Below are positions 8,869-17,963 of a stretch of DNA of 64,000 nt, piece after piece. A program made the position numbers and the translations under genes. How positions within the stretch are numbered: the first letter of the stretch is position 1; each line of letters starts with the position of its first letter. Source of the DNA: CBDEGU01 sp965238045. GTDB lineage: Bacteria; Acidobacteriota; Terriglobia; Bryobacterales; UBA6623. Under the pieces are notes generated by a model that was not told the origin of the DNA, did no database searches, and worked only from the letters and a program-made list of their open reading frames with translations. The stretch spans positions 124,001-188,000 of the forward strand of contig CBDEGU010000005.1 in NCBI GenBank assembly GCA_965238045.1, given 5' to 3'.

Positions 8869-9960
8869 CTAGTTCGTGAAACGCCTCAGCCTCACATTGT
8901 TTACCAAACCTAACAGCAAGAAAGTCGTCAGCGTGCTGGACCCGCCATAGCTCATCAGCGGCAAGGGGATCCCGGCCACCGGCATCTTTCCGATCACCAT
9001 GCCGACATTCACCACGATGTGAAACAAGAATACCGCGGCGACACCCATGCAGATATACATCCCAGCATGATCCGAGGCCATCTGAGCGTTGCCGACGATC
9101 TTCATCAGCACGGCGAAGTAGAGCGCCAGCGCGAAAATCACTCCGGCGAACCCGCTCTCCTCCGCGTAGGCCGAGAAGATGAAATCCGTGTGCGGCGCAG
9201 GCAGAAACCTCAACTGTGTTTGTGTGCCGCGGGCAAAACCTTTCCCCCAAATTTCCCCCGAGCCGACAGCGATTTTCGACTGAATCGACTGATAACCTTT
9301 GTCGCGAGGATCCTGTTCGGGATCGAGGAAGGCGATAATCCGGTTTTGCTGGTAAGGCTTCAATACAAGCCATCCGGCCGGCGCCAGCAGCATCGCGGCG
9401 ACCGCGGCCAGCAGTACGTACTTCCAGCGAATCCCCGCCATGAAGACACCGACCGCCAGGATAGGCGCATAGCTGAGAGCCGTGCTCAGATCAGGCTGCA
9501 TGGCCACCGCCAGCATCATGAGCGCGAACAAACCAATCGTTTTCGTGATCGCGGAAGCGCCGATGCGGTCGCGCGGAAGCTCGCCGAAGACGTGTGCTAC
9601 CAACAATACTAGCACTACCTTGACAAACTCCGAGACTTGCAGGTTGACGCCGCCCGGCAGTGAAATCCAGCGCCGCGCCCCTCCACCGACCTGGCCAAAA
9701 AGCAGGACCGCCAGCAGGAGCACGAACGCGACTACGTAGAAGACCGGCACGTGCTCGATCCACCAGTTGTAGTCCACGCTGGAGACGATCCACATCACGG
9801 CGAATCCCGCGACCACCCATACGATCTGCCGCAAGTAGCTATCCCGCCAGACGGTATCGAGGGTGGCGCTATAGATCTCCAGGATGCCGAGCGTCGCGAT
9901 GGCGGTCACCAGGGCGATCAAAACCCAGTCAAAATCTCGAATCGAGTGCGGCTCGTTCAT
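8869..9960 (-). CDS. rodA: Rod shape-determining protein RodA (SEDS peptidoglycan polymerase)
   Basis: An integral membrane SEDS protein of 363 residues with about ten hydrophobic segments. It polymerises glycan strands from lipid II together with PBP2. Family features include DFDWVLIALVTAIATLGILEIYSAT at the N-terminus, PHTDFIFSAYAEESGF in the periplasmic loop and the C-terminal GIPLPLMSYGGSS. A longer frame reaches 10077, but the ATG at 9960 overlaps the TGA of mrdA (ATGA) and begins with the expected cytosolic tail, so it is preferred. It is the last gene of the mreBCD-mrdA-rodA run. Confidence 0.96.
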   Translation of the reverse strand: MNEPHSIRDFDWVLIALVTAIATLGILEIYSATLDTVWRDSYLRQIVWVVAGFAVMWIVSSVDYNWWIEHVPVFYVVAFVLLLAVLLFGQVGGGARRWISLPGGVNLQVSEFVKVVLVLLVAHVFGELPRDRIGASAITKTIGLFALMMLAVAMQPDLSTALSYAPILAVGVFMAGIRWKYVLLAAVAAMLLAPAGWLVLKPYQQNRIIAFLDPEQDPRDKGYQSIQSKIAVGSGEIWGKGFARGTQTQLRFLPAPHTDFIFSAYAEESGFAGVIFALALYFAVLMKIVGNAQMASDHAGMYICMGVAAVFLFHIVVNVGMVIGKMPVAGIPLPLMSYGGSSTLTTFLLLGLVNNVRLRRFTN

Positions 9961-11849
9961 CGAACGGCCTCCGAGATCAAGGCCGCCGGCTGGGGGGAGG
10001 AAGCCGGCTCTGGAGACGCCCCGGGGGAGCGCGCTCGCCGCGCCCACTCCAGCCGCCTCTGCTTGTCGGCATAGCACTTGATCACATCACGCACGATCGG
10101 CGCCGCCATGGGGCCGTGTTCCCCGTTTTCGAAAAGCGCCACCACGACGATTTCCGGAGCGCTGCACGGGGCGAAGCCTACAAACCAGGCCGAGTCCCGC
10201 AACTTCGGGTCGTTCTGGCTCGCGAGGTACTGGCTGGAGGCGAGCTGGGCTGTGCCGGTCTTTCCGCAGATCTCGTAGCCGGGAATGCGGGCGCGCACGC
10301 CGGTACCTCCCCCGTTGACGACCGTCCAAAGCCCTTTCACGATCCCGTCCACGTGCTCTCTTTTCAGCGAGACTCGGACCGGCTCGGGAGGCTCTTCGCC
10401 GGGACGAAGCTGGTTCAGCACCTCGCTGCTGACCAAGCGGGGCCGGTGCCAGACGCCGCCCATCGCCAGCCCTCCGATAGCATAGGCCAGCTGCAGGGGC
10501 GTCACGGTCAGGGCGCCCTGGCCGATGGATACCGAGATCGTTTCGCCCGCGTACCACTTTTCGCGGAAGAATTTGAGCTTCCAGTTCGAGGAGGGCACCA
10601 GGCCCCCCTTCTCGTGGGGAAGATCGATGCCGGTCGGCCGGCCCAGTCCGACCAGCCCGGCGTACTTGGCGATGCTGTCGATCCCAAGCCGGTTGCCGAG
10701 CGTGTAGAAGTACACGTTGCAAGACTGCGCCAGGGCGCTGTTGAGATTCACGGCCCCGTGCCCACCCCGGAGATGACAACGGAAGTATCGCGAATAGAAA
10801 GAGGCGCCGCCGTTGCAAAGGACACGAAAATCGTCGTCGAGCAGGTTGTCTTCCAGGGCGGCCAGGGCGACGATCGGCTTAAATGCCGAACCGGGGGCCA
10901 GTTGGGCCTGGATGGCGCGGTTCATCATCGGATGATCCGGATCCCTCGTCACCCGCCGCCAGTCTTCCGCGCTAATCCCGCCCACGAACTTGTTGGGGTC
11001 GAAGGTCGGACGGCTGACCAGGGCGAGGACTTCGCCGCCGCGGGGGTCGAGGGCCACGACGGCGCCGTTGCGGTTGTTCATCGCCAGTTCGGCAACGACT
11101 TGCAGATCCAGGTCCAGGGTCAACCGGATACTTCTGCCGGGCTTGGCTTCCACGGTCCCGAACAGTTTTCGTTCCCGCCCCGAACTATCCACTTCGACGA
11201 GCCGCCGGCCATCGGTTCCGGTCAAGATGTCGTTATACTGCCGCTCGATCCCCGCCTTCCCGATTTCCGCGCCAGGTTCGTAGAACATGAACTCGTCCTG
11301 ATCGAGTTCGGCGTCGCTAATTTCGCTTACATAGCCGAGGACGTGCGCGCCGAGGCCGTCTTGAGGGTAGAGACGGCGCTGCGAGTGCATCAACTCGAGT
11401 TCGGGAAGTTGTGAACGGTGGGTCTTGATGAAGGCGACTTCCGCCATGGTCAGACCTTCTTTCAGCATCACGTGCCCGAGTTCGGGAACGCGGGTCGTCT
11501 CCATCGGATCAAGCTTGGCGGCCAGCCTCTCCTGGGGCAAATGAAGTCCTTCGGAGATGACGCCGAGATGGTCGCGACGGAAGGCGGCTCGCGAGAGCAA
11601 GACCTTGTGGCTGGGGCTATTGTCGACGATGATGCGTCCGTCACGATCGAGAATCTTGCCGCGAGGCGCGAGCACGGGCACGGACTTGATGCGATTACGG
11701 TCGGCTCGTGCGGCGTAGATCTGGGGGTCCTGGACCTGCAACTGCCAAAATCCCGACAGAAGCCAGAGAAAAACCAGAGACACGGCGTACTGAAACACGG
11801 CGATTTGCACGTCGCCGGACCTTCGCTTCACGCTGGAGTGGGAATTCAC
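9957..11849 (-). CDS. mrdA: Penicillin-binding protein 2, elongasome transpeptidase
   Basis: A 630-residue class B penicillin-binding protein. After a cytosolic N-terminus comes one membrane segment (about 17-36), then the dimerisation domain with RNRIKSVPVLAPRGKILDRDG (51-71). The transpeptidase domain has all three active-site motifs: S321-AFK324, S376-C-N378 and K530-TG. The C-terminal tail is Pro/Ala/Ser-rich. It cross-links peptidoglycan during side-wall growth, working with RodA. It is coupled on both sides by ATGA overlaps: its ATG overlaps the mreD stop and its stop overlaps rodA. Confidence 0.96.
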   Translation of the reverse strand: MNSHSSVKRRSGDVQIAVFQYAVSLVFLWLLSGFWQLQVQDPQIYAARADRNRIKSVPVLAPRGKILDRDGRIIVDNSPSHKVLLSRAAFRRDHLGVISEGLHLPQERLAAKLDPMETTRVPELGHVMLKEGLTMAEVAFIKTHRSQLPELELMHSQRRLYPQDGLGAHVLGYVSEISDAELDQDEFMFYEPGAEIGKAGIERQYNDILTGTDGRRLVEVDSSGRERKLFGTVEAKPGRSIRLTLDLDLQVVAELAMNNRNGAVVALDPRGGEVLALVSRPTFDPNKFVGGISAEDWRRVTRDPDHPMMNRAIQAQLAPGSAFKPIVALAALEDNLLDDDFRVLCNGGASFYSRYFRCHLRGGHGAVNLNSALAQSCNVYFYTLGNRLGIDSIAKYAGLVGLGRPTGIDLPHEKGGLVPSSNWKLKFFREKWYAGETISVSIGQGALTVTPLQLAYAIGGLAMGGVWHRPRLVSSEVLNQLRPGEEPPEPVRVSLKREHVDGIVKGLWTVVNGGGTGVRARIPGYEICGKTGTAQLASSQYLASQNDPKLRDSAWFVGFAPCSAPEIVVVALFENGEHGPMAAPIVRDVIKCYADKQRRLEWARRARSPGASPEPASSPQPAALISEAVR

Positions 11850-12388
11850 CTCGCCTTCTTCAGCGCCCCCTTCAGCCGGTCAAAAAGATGAAACATGACA
11901 GCGGCCAGGGCCGCGTGCGCCGCGGACATGATCAGCGTCAGGGGTGCGTCCAGAGGAACCTCGGTCGCTAGCAACACCCGCTGCATTGTCCAATACAGCA
12001 ACTGATGAATCAGAAAGAACAACGCCGCCAGCACACTTCGCGCGCCGGGGAAGTCGGTTTCGATGACCAGACTGATCGACCCGCCAAGATAGCCAATGAG
12101 CGTTTTGATGATACCAAAGACCCCCATGGGGCCGTGTGTCAGAGCGTCCTGCGCAAGGCCGATGGCCGCGCCCGTGACGATGCCCTGTTCGACATTGCGT
12201 CCGGTGAGGGAGAGATAGGTGAGAATCAGCAGCGGCCAATCGAAAAGCCGTGCCGGCGGCAGATAGAGCGGCAGCACGCGTTGCAGCAGCAGGGCCAAGA
12301 AGACCAGCAGGATCGAGCCGAGGAGTCCGACTCGTTGCGATCGGCGGCGCAGCAGATGGGGAACGTTCACGTCCATGACGGCCATCAC
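11846..12388 (-). CDS. mreD: Rod shape-determining protein MreD
   Basis: A 180-residue membrane protein with five or so hydrophobic segments (GLLGSILLVFLALLLQRVLP, WPLLILTYLSLTGRN, later ones around residues 60-165). Size, hydrophobicity and position between mreC and mrdA identify it as MreD, which links MreC to the other elongasome proteins. Several in-frame ATGs lie close together at the start (MMAVMDVNV), so the exact start is uncertain. Its stop overlaps the mrdA start (ATGA), and it begins 2 bp after mreC ends. Confidence 0.92.
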   Translation of the reverse strand: MMAVMDVNVPHLLRRRSQRVGLLGSILLVFLALLLQRVLPLYLPPARLFDWPLLILTYLSLTGRNVEQGIVTGAAIGLAQDALTHGPMGVFGIIKTLIGYLGGSISLVIETDFPGARSVLAALFFLIHQLLYWTMQRVLLATEVPLDAPLTLIMSAAHAALAAVMFHLFDRLKGALKKAR

Positions 12389-12390
12389 GC

Positions 12391-13650
12391 CTAGCGCTGA
12401 GTTTCCTCCGCGGCCGGCGGAGCCGCGCGTTGGGTTCGCTGCCGAGCGGGCGGCCGAGGAGCATCGGGACCGGAGTTGGCGGAGGCCCCTTCCTCAGGGA
12501 GGTCTGAACCAGCCCCAGGGACATCCGAACCGGGCAGCGGAGGCACGCGCGGATCGGCTGGGGCCGCCGCCGGGGTGAGGCCAATATTGAAGTCGGGAGG
12601 CGGTGAGCCGGGGACTCCCTCGCCAAACTGGTGCCGCTGGGCCGCGCCAATGGCCTGATATCGCTCTTTGACGGTATCGGCATCGGTGACGGGGGCGGCC
12701 GGCTCGCCGGTGTTCGCCGGACTCGCCGCCGCAAGACGATTCTCAGACGCCGCGCGAGACGACAACGGCGCCGGGGGCACGGGCGGCGGCATCAGATATT
12801 CCGGAGCTTGCGGCCCGGCATAGCGGGGCAGGTCTTGATGCACGCCCGATGTCACGATCAGCACTTCTTCAAGACGGTGCAGGCGGGCAAATGGCCGAAC
12901 GAGAATCTCTTGGTTCTCCGGTCCCGGGTTGACAGCGGTCACTTCGCCGACCGGGAGACCCTTGGGATAGATGCGATCGTCTCCCGAAGTAAAGACCGTC
13001 TCTCCGACAGAGACTTCGAATTCGGGCTTAACATACTCGACGCGGCACTCGGAGGCGCCCAGGCCCTTCATGATGCCGCGGCTTCGCGAGTGCTGCAAGA
13101 TCACACCGACGCCCGAGTCCACGTCATTGATGAGCAGAACGAGAGAGGTTTGGGGGTAGGCCGCCTGAACCACTCCCGCGACGCCATCAGGCGTAATCAC
13201 CGCCATGCCCGCTTTCACGCCGTCGCCGGTCCCCTTGTTAATCGCAATCTCGCGCGCGTTGGGATGTGATCCGGCGCCGATCACACGAGCAAGAAGCGTT
13301 TGTGAAGGAGATTGTTTCCGATAGGCGAGCAGTTCTTCTTCCCGCGAGAAACGGGAGAGAACGACGCCGAGTTGCTGCACGCGAGAACGCAGTTCCTTGT
13401 TCTCGGAGAGCAATCGCTCGTTTGCATCCCGCACGCCGTAAAGCCAGAGATAGTCCTTCCAGAAAGAGCCGATCGTGCCCACGCCGCCGCTGAGCGCCGT
13501 CTGAAATGGCGCCATGACCGCCGTCGCCCATCCGCGCCCCAGTTGAACATTCTCCCCGCGTTTCACCTGATAGCCAAGCAAAACGAACTGGAGAAACAGC
13601 ACGCCGAGCAAGATCGAGACGCTGCGATAGCGCGAAGTGAACTCTTCCAC
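12391..13650 (-). CDS. mreC: Rod shape-determining protein MreC with Pro-rich C-terminal extension
   Basis: Residues 1-30 hold a short cytosolic part and one membrane segment. A coiled coil follows (RDANERLLSENKELRSRVQQ and beyond), then the two beta-barrel domains, with VIGAGSHPNAREIAINKGTG and GVVQAAYPQTSLVLLINDV. MreC is a periplasmic scaffold that activates PBP2. The protein is 419 residues; the last 140 or so are a Pro/Ala-rich tail that is probably disordered and is not part of the usual core (about 280 residues). Confidence 0.94.
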   Translation of the reverse strand: MEEFTSRYRSVSILLGVLFLQFVLLGYQVKRGENVQLGRGWATAVMAPFQTALSGGVGTIGSFWKDYLWLYGVRDANERLLSENKELRSRVQQLGVVLSRFSREEELLAYRKQSPSQTLLARVIGAGSHPNAREIAINKGTGDGVKAGMAVITPDGVAGVVQAAYPQTSLVLLINDVDSGVGVILQHSRSRGIMKGLGASECRVEYVKPEFEVSVGETVFTSGDDRIYPKGLPVGEVTAVNPGPENQEILVRPFARLHRLEEVLIVTSGVHQDLPRYAGPQAPEYLMPPPVPPAPLSSRAASENRLAAASPANTGEPAAPVTDADTVKERYQAIGAAQRHQFGEGVPGSPPPDFNIGLTPAAAPADPRVPPLPGSDVPGAGSDLPEEGASANSGPDAPRPPARQRTQRAAPPAAEETQR

Positions 13651-13793
13651 GACGTTATCTTCTTTCGGTCTCTCCGGCGCCGGGGGACCGGCAAGTCCGC
13701 TGGTTCGGCGTCAAGGGCGGCTGCTGTTCCCATGCCGTGAACGAGGTTTGTGGCTGGCTTGCCATTGCGCCTGTCGGGAAACCAGAAAAAGGT

Positions 13794-14819
13794 TCATTCG
13801 ATCGAAATCCTCCGCAGCAAACGGAAGTCACTCAGCATGCGACCGGTTCCCAGCACGACCGACGCCAGAGGGTCTTCGGCGATGGAGACCGGCAAGCCTG
13901 TCTCGGCACGAATACGGAGATCGAGATTTCGCAGCAGCGCGCCGCCGCCGGTGAGGACGATTCCCCGGTCGCTAATGTCGGCGCTCAATTCCGGAGGTGT
14001 CCGCTCGAGGGCGACCCGGATGGCGTTCATAATTGTGTCGACGCAATCCGACAGGGCTTCGCGAATCTCGCTGTCGTCCACAGTGACGGTTCGGGGCACG
14101 CCCTCGATCAAGTTTCGTCCCTTGATCTCCATCGTAATTGGCTCGTCGAGTTTGTACGCCGAACCCACTCCCATCTTGACGCGCTCGGCCGTCCGCTCGC
14201 CGATGAGGAGGTTATATTTCCTCTTCAGATAATTGATAATGGCGTCGTCCATTTCATTCCCGGCAACCCGAACCGAGCGTGAGTAAACAATGCCCGACAT
14301 GGATATGACGGCAACATCGGTCGTGCCGCCGCCGATGTCGACCACCATGTTGCCCGAGGGGTCGGTGATGGGCAGTCCGGCGCCGATCGCGGCCACCATC
14401 GCCTGCTCGACCAAATGCACTTCGCTGGCATGCGCGCGATAGGCGGAATCCATCACAGCGCGGTTTTCCACCGGAGTAATCTCGCTGGGCACGCCGATCA
14501 CAATGCGCGGATGCACGAGCATTTTGCGGTTATGCGCCTTGCGAATGAAGTAGGTCAGCATCTTCTCGGTGTACTTGAAGTCGGCGATCACGCCATCCCG
14601 CATGGGCCGAAGCGCGACAATGTTGCCCGGGGTCCGCCCGACCATCTCCTTGGCCTCCTTGCCGACGGCCTCGACCTCGTTGGTCGTCTTGTTGATGGCG
14701 ACAATGGATGGCTCGTTCACGACGATGCCCTTGCCCCGGACGAAGACCAGTGTGTTGGCCGTACCAAGGTCAATTGCCAGATCGCGAGAAAATAGACTGA
14801 ATATCGATCGGAAGTTCAT
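13794..14819 (-). CDS. mreB: Rod shape-determining protein MreB (bacterial actin)
   Basis: A 341-residue actin-fold ATPase. It has phosphate-1 motif DLAIDLGTANTLVF, phosphate-2 VVDIGGGTTDVAVIS and the adenosine motif GIVLTGGGALLRNLD. An N-terminal amphipathic stretch, MNFRSIFSLFSR, probably binds the membrane. The frame is open to 14861, but the ATG at 14819 matches the family N-terminus. It heads the cell-shape operon, with 143 bp between it and mreC. Confidence 0.97.
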   Translation of the reverse strand: MNFRSIFSLFSRDLAIDLGTANTLVFVRGKGIVVNEPSIVAINKTTNEVEAVGKEAKEMVGRTPGNIVALRPMRDGVIADFKYTEKMLTYFIRKAHNRKMLVHPRIVIGVPSEITPVENRAVMDSAYRAHASEVHLVEQAMVAAIGAGLPITDPSGNMVVDIGGGTTDVAVISMSGIVYSRSVRVAGNEMDDAIINYLKRKYNLLIGERTAERVKMGVGSAYKLDEPITMEIKGRNLIEGVPRTVTVDDSEIREALSDCVDTIMNAIRVALERTPPELSADISDRGIVLTGGGALLRNLDLRIRAETGLPVSIAEDPLASVVLGTGRMLSDFRLLRRISIE

Positions 14820-14876
14820 CTGCTCTTCAATGGGCTTGCCGTTTGGAGGACCCGTCCTCAAGCAAGACTCGCCTAA

Positions 14877-14904
14877 AGTATCGTTAAGTGTTAAGTGTCG
14901 TTAA
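14877..14904 (-). promoter_or_regulatory. Candidate promoter of the mreB operon
   Basis: On the minus strand TTAACG (14904-14899) and GATACT (14882-14877) are separated by 16 bp, each matching four of six sigma-70 consensus bases. The leader to the mreB ATG would be about 50 bp. The spacer contains a repeated CACTTAA motif, so the AT-rich stretch could also be a regulator site. Weak evidence. Confidence 0.35.
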
Positions 14905-15090
14905 TCGATATCGGCGGACAGGAGGAGACAACGTCACTCCAGTCCTCCGCGGAATCGCCGCTTTTCGCGGGCAAGCTTCGCTAGCCCGCTTCTATCCAGT
15001 GTAACCGCTGGAAAGCCGATTTGGCCGGCTAACTGGCAGGGAAATCAACAATTTCCGCAAAGAAGTCGAAGGAGGCGCCAGGAAGGGACG

Positions 15091-15771
15091 CTAGAGCGGG
15101 TCCTTCCAGCGCAATTCGGCGTCGGGACGGCGGACATAGTTGGCCTCCAGGGTCTCTGGCGAGAGACGTTCTCCGCGCTGAAAGCGGTCCGCGGCGACGC
15201 GGGCAACCGGGCCGGCCAAGGCGCTGGGGACGACGACGCGGGGCCGGTCCCGCCACGAGGCGGGCAGCGGCGCGGCTCCGCCGGGGCCGAACAAGCCCGG
15301 GTCGGTCGTTGCCAGGGTAACGTCCTTGGATCCCGCCCATTGGGTGAACTTCGGCCACTCGATGACGATTTCGCCGAGGACCGGCCGGAGGCCGTCGTCG
15401 AAGACCGCGGCGTAGACCTGGCCGCGGCGCGCATCCATCACCGGAGCACGCAGAGAGCCTTCGGCGGCGGCGGCGATCGCGACCAGATTCGACACGCCCG
15501 CCACCGGTTTGGCGTGGACCTCGGCCAGAGCCTTGATGGCCGCCAATCCGACGCGGATCCCGGTGAACGATCCGGGCCCGCGGGCGGCGGCGTAGCCGTC
15601 AATCTCCCGCGCCTTGACCTGATGGCGGGCCAGCAGCGATCGCACCTCTTGAAACAACACCTGCCCATAGCCGTCGGGGGCTTCGAGCGAGACAGTTTCC
15701 AGCAACTGACCGTCCTTCATCAGCGCCAAGCTGCCGTGACGGCTTGTGGTATCTAACGAGAGCAGGATCAT
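15091..15771 (-). CDS. tsaB: tRNA threonylcarbamoyladenosine biosynthesis protein TsaB
   Basis: A 226-residue ASKHA-fold protein starting MILLSLDTTSRHGSLAL, with GYAAARGPGSFTGIRVGL around residues 60-80, the hallmark of TsaB. It is the non-catalytic partner of TsaD that supports t6A37 formation on ANN-decoding tRNAs. The ATG at 15771 gives the family N-terminus; an open extension to 15822 has no resemblance to it. It lies 64 bp downstream of the DUF5060 gene on the same strand and may be read with it, without obvious functional link. Confidence 0.93.
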   Translation of the reverse strand: MILLSLDTTSRHGSLALMKDGQLLETVSLEAPDGYGQVLFQEVRSLLARHQVKAREIDGYAAARGPGSFTGIRVGLAAIKALAEVHAKPVAGVSNLVAIAAAAEGSLRAPVMDARRGQVYAAVFDDGLRPVLGEIVIEWPKFTQWAGSKDVTLATTDPGLFGPGGAAPLPASWRDRPRVVVPSALAGPVARVAADRFQRGERLSPETLEANYVRRPDAELRWKDPL

Positions 15772-15835
15772 CTGAAAACAGCAGCGCTGAAACTCACCGG
15801 CGTCCGGGCCAACTTCTACCACGGGCTGCTGGCTG

Positions 15836-17722
15836 CTATTCCTTGACTAGCGTGTAAGTCTTGAAACTTTCGAAAATACGGCGCAGGCCGTCCACGCCGA
15901 GAAGACGGACTTGCAGCGTCGCCGGATAGCGCGGCGTCAAGTTCGAAGGCACTTTGAAGTGTCCGAACTGCCGGGTGGCGAGAACCCGGTAGCCAGCGCC
16001 CGAGCCCGGAACTTCGACGGTCCACAACCAGCGCATTCTTTTCGATGCGACCGTGTCCTTGGTGAGTGTCGCGTTGAATTCATAGGACTGGCCGGCCACG
16101 AGCGCCGGCTCGCTGGGAAGCTGAATACGGAAGGGCACCTCGGAAACGGCGCTTTCGATCTCTTTCGGTTTCGGGCGCCTGGACTCGAGGTGGTAGGAGC
16201 GGTTCATGCCCTGCTTCTTGCCTTCCCGGCGAACGTAGAGTACCCAGTCATGGGCCGCGTCCGGCGGCCCCGAAGAGACAAAGCGCTCGCCCTTGAATTT
16301 GTCTTTCTGATGGAGCCATTCTCCGGTCACGGGATTGAACCAGCTTACGTCGTACTTGCCCTTGGATACGCGCAACTCCACCGGGCGCGGTTTGTCGACG
16401 TAGACGATATATTCGATGCCCTGCATCGTTTCGCTGCGGTAGCGCGTGAGCTCAAGGGCCAAGGCCGGTCCTCCGGCTACGCGCGGATAGGACTCCAGAT
16501 CCCAATATCGTGTTTGGGTGAAGAAGTCATAGAAGTACGTCATCTGGCGCGCGCCGGGAGAGTCGGCGAAACGAGCGTCCACATCGAACTTCCGGCCTCC
16601 GTAGGTTCCGGTATTGCCGAACGTGACGTACTGGCCATGCAGAGCCGCGTTCCAGAGGCGGCGCCGGAACGTGGCCGTATCGACGTGATGATCGTGAGAC
16701 TTGCCCGCGCCGCTGTCCTCATAGCCGAACTCGGCGTTGACGACCGGCATGGGGTACATCTCATATTCGACGGCGGCTAGGCTGCTGCTGGAGGACTGTT
16801 GCACGATGTAGTCCATCCAGCCGTCACGCACGAGCCCCCCCGAGGTGGTCACCGCGTGCGTGGAGCGCGGGTGCTGGTAGGGGTCCATCTTCTTGAGATA
16901 GCCGCCGAGTTCGCGCAGCAGCTTCGCGCCGTCTTTGTACTCCTCGTACTCCTGCACGCCCTGCCAGGTAATGTTCATCGCGGCGTAACGCGCCACCAGA
17001 TAGCGCACGTAGCGTTCTCGCTGTTTGCGCTTGGGCAAGAGATCGGCGAGCTGATTCTGGTCGCCCGCCAGGATCAGATCGTAGGTGATGCCCTTTTGGT
17101 TCATGTAGGCGACGCGCCGGTCGACTTCCTGAAAGTACTCCGGGTCGATGCGATCCGGGTCCGCCAAAACACGCCCCGCGCTGGCATCGGAACCGAGTAC
17201 CAGTCCTCGAATGTGATTGAACTTTTGCGCGGCGCGGATGTCGACCAGCGCCTGGAAAGTCTCGCGGGGAATGGTGGCGAAACGATAGCTGGTGTCTCCC
17301 ATCCAGAAATGCGCCGTATCGGGCCGGTCATACCGGAAGTAGCGAAAATTGAATACGCGGACAAACCCGGGCGTGACCGCGGGCACGGCCTCGAAACTGT
17401 CGACCTTTCGATTGACGCTTTCCAGGTTCGAGATGATTCGGAAATCCCATCTTCCCCCGGCCATGGGAGAGAAACGGATCTTGAAGCGCCGGCCGCCGTC
17501 CCAAAACCCGGGAATCACCATCGTGCTGCCTTTCTTTGGCGACCGGAACTCGGCCCTTAGCACAACACTGAGATAGGGATTCGGGTGCGCGGCAGCCTCG
17601 GCCTGGGTCATTTCGAATTCGATTTCACAGGGCTCGTACACGGGAGCCGAACCACAGACGGTCAGCGCAGTCGCCCCGGCGCAGAGGGCCAGGGCGAGCA
17701 TGCTCAAGAGAAGAAATCTCAT
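15836..17722 (-). CDS. Secreted DUF5060 / glycoside-hydrolase-like protein
   Basis: A 628-residue protein with a clear Sec signal peptide (MRFLLLSMLALALCAGATAL). Residues about 20-95 form a DUF5060-type beta-sandwich. A TIM-barrel-like region follows, with HFWMGDTSYRFATIPRETFQ, AQKFNHIRGLVLGSD and TWQGVQEYEEYKDG, similar to DUF4038/apiosidase-type hydrolases. The C-terminal part contains beta-sandwich modules. A strong Shine-Dalgarno (GGAGGTG) immediately precedes the ATG at 17722, which decides the start. It probably acts on polysaccharide outside the cytoplasm; substrate unknown. Confidence 0.8.
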   Translation of the reverse strand: MRFLLLSMLALALCAGATALTVCGSAPVYEPCEIEFEMTQAEAAAHPNPYLSVVLRAEFRSPKKGSTMVIPGFWDGGRRFKIRFSPMAGGRWDFRIISNLESVNRKVDSFEAVPAVTPGFVRVFNFRYFRYDRPDTAHFWMGDTSYRFATIPRETFQALVDIRAAQKFNHIRGLVLGSDASAGRVLADPDRIDPEYFQEVDRRVAYMNQKGITYDLILAGDQNQLADLLPKRKQRERYVRYLVARYAAMNITWQGVQEYEEYKDGAKLLRELGGYLKKMDPYQHPRSTHAVTTSGGLVRDGWMDYIVQQSSSSSLAAVEYEMYPMPVVNAEFGYEDSGAGKSHDHHVDTATFRRRLWNAALHGQYVTFGNTGTYGGRKFDVDARFADSPGARQMTYFYDFFTQTRYWDLESYPRVAGGPALALELTRYRSETMQGIEYIVYVDKPRPVELRVSKGKYDVSWFNPVTGEWLHQKDKFKGERFVSSGPPDAAHDWVLYVRREGKKQGMNRSYHLESRRPKPKEIESAVSEVPFRIQLPSEPALVAGQSYEFNATLTKDTVASKRMRWLWTVEVPGSGAGYRVLATRQFGHFKVPSNLTPRYPATLQVRLLGVDGLRRIFESFKTYTLVKE

Positions 17723-17963
17723 GCCACCTCCATCATAGCTGAGCTTTTCCTGGCTACAATGAGATGCGCGATCTGGCATGCACGATCCGGGGAGCCGGTC
17801 TCCGGCGCCCGGCCGGACCGCGGAATTCGAGACGGCGGCGACCACAGCTCCACCTCGCTGGGCGCCGCGCACCCACTTGCTGGGCCCGGGCGGCTTACGG
17901 CACTGGTTCCGCCCGCTCCTGCGCTAGACTTTAGTCTTAGCAACACCCGTTGTTGCAACGCCG

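Noticed and set aside
9660..11414. 584-residue plus-strand open frame opposite mrdA
   Set aside because: No domain resemblance; long antisense frames are expected in high-GC DNA, and mrdA on the minus strand has all PBP motifs.
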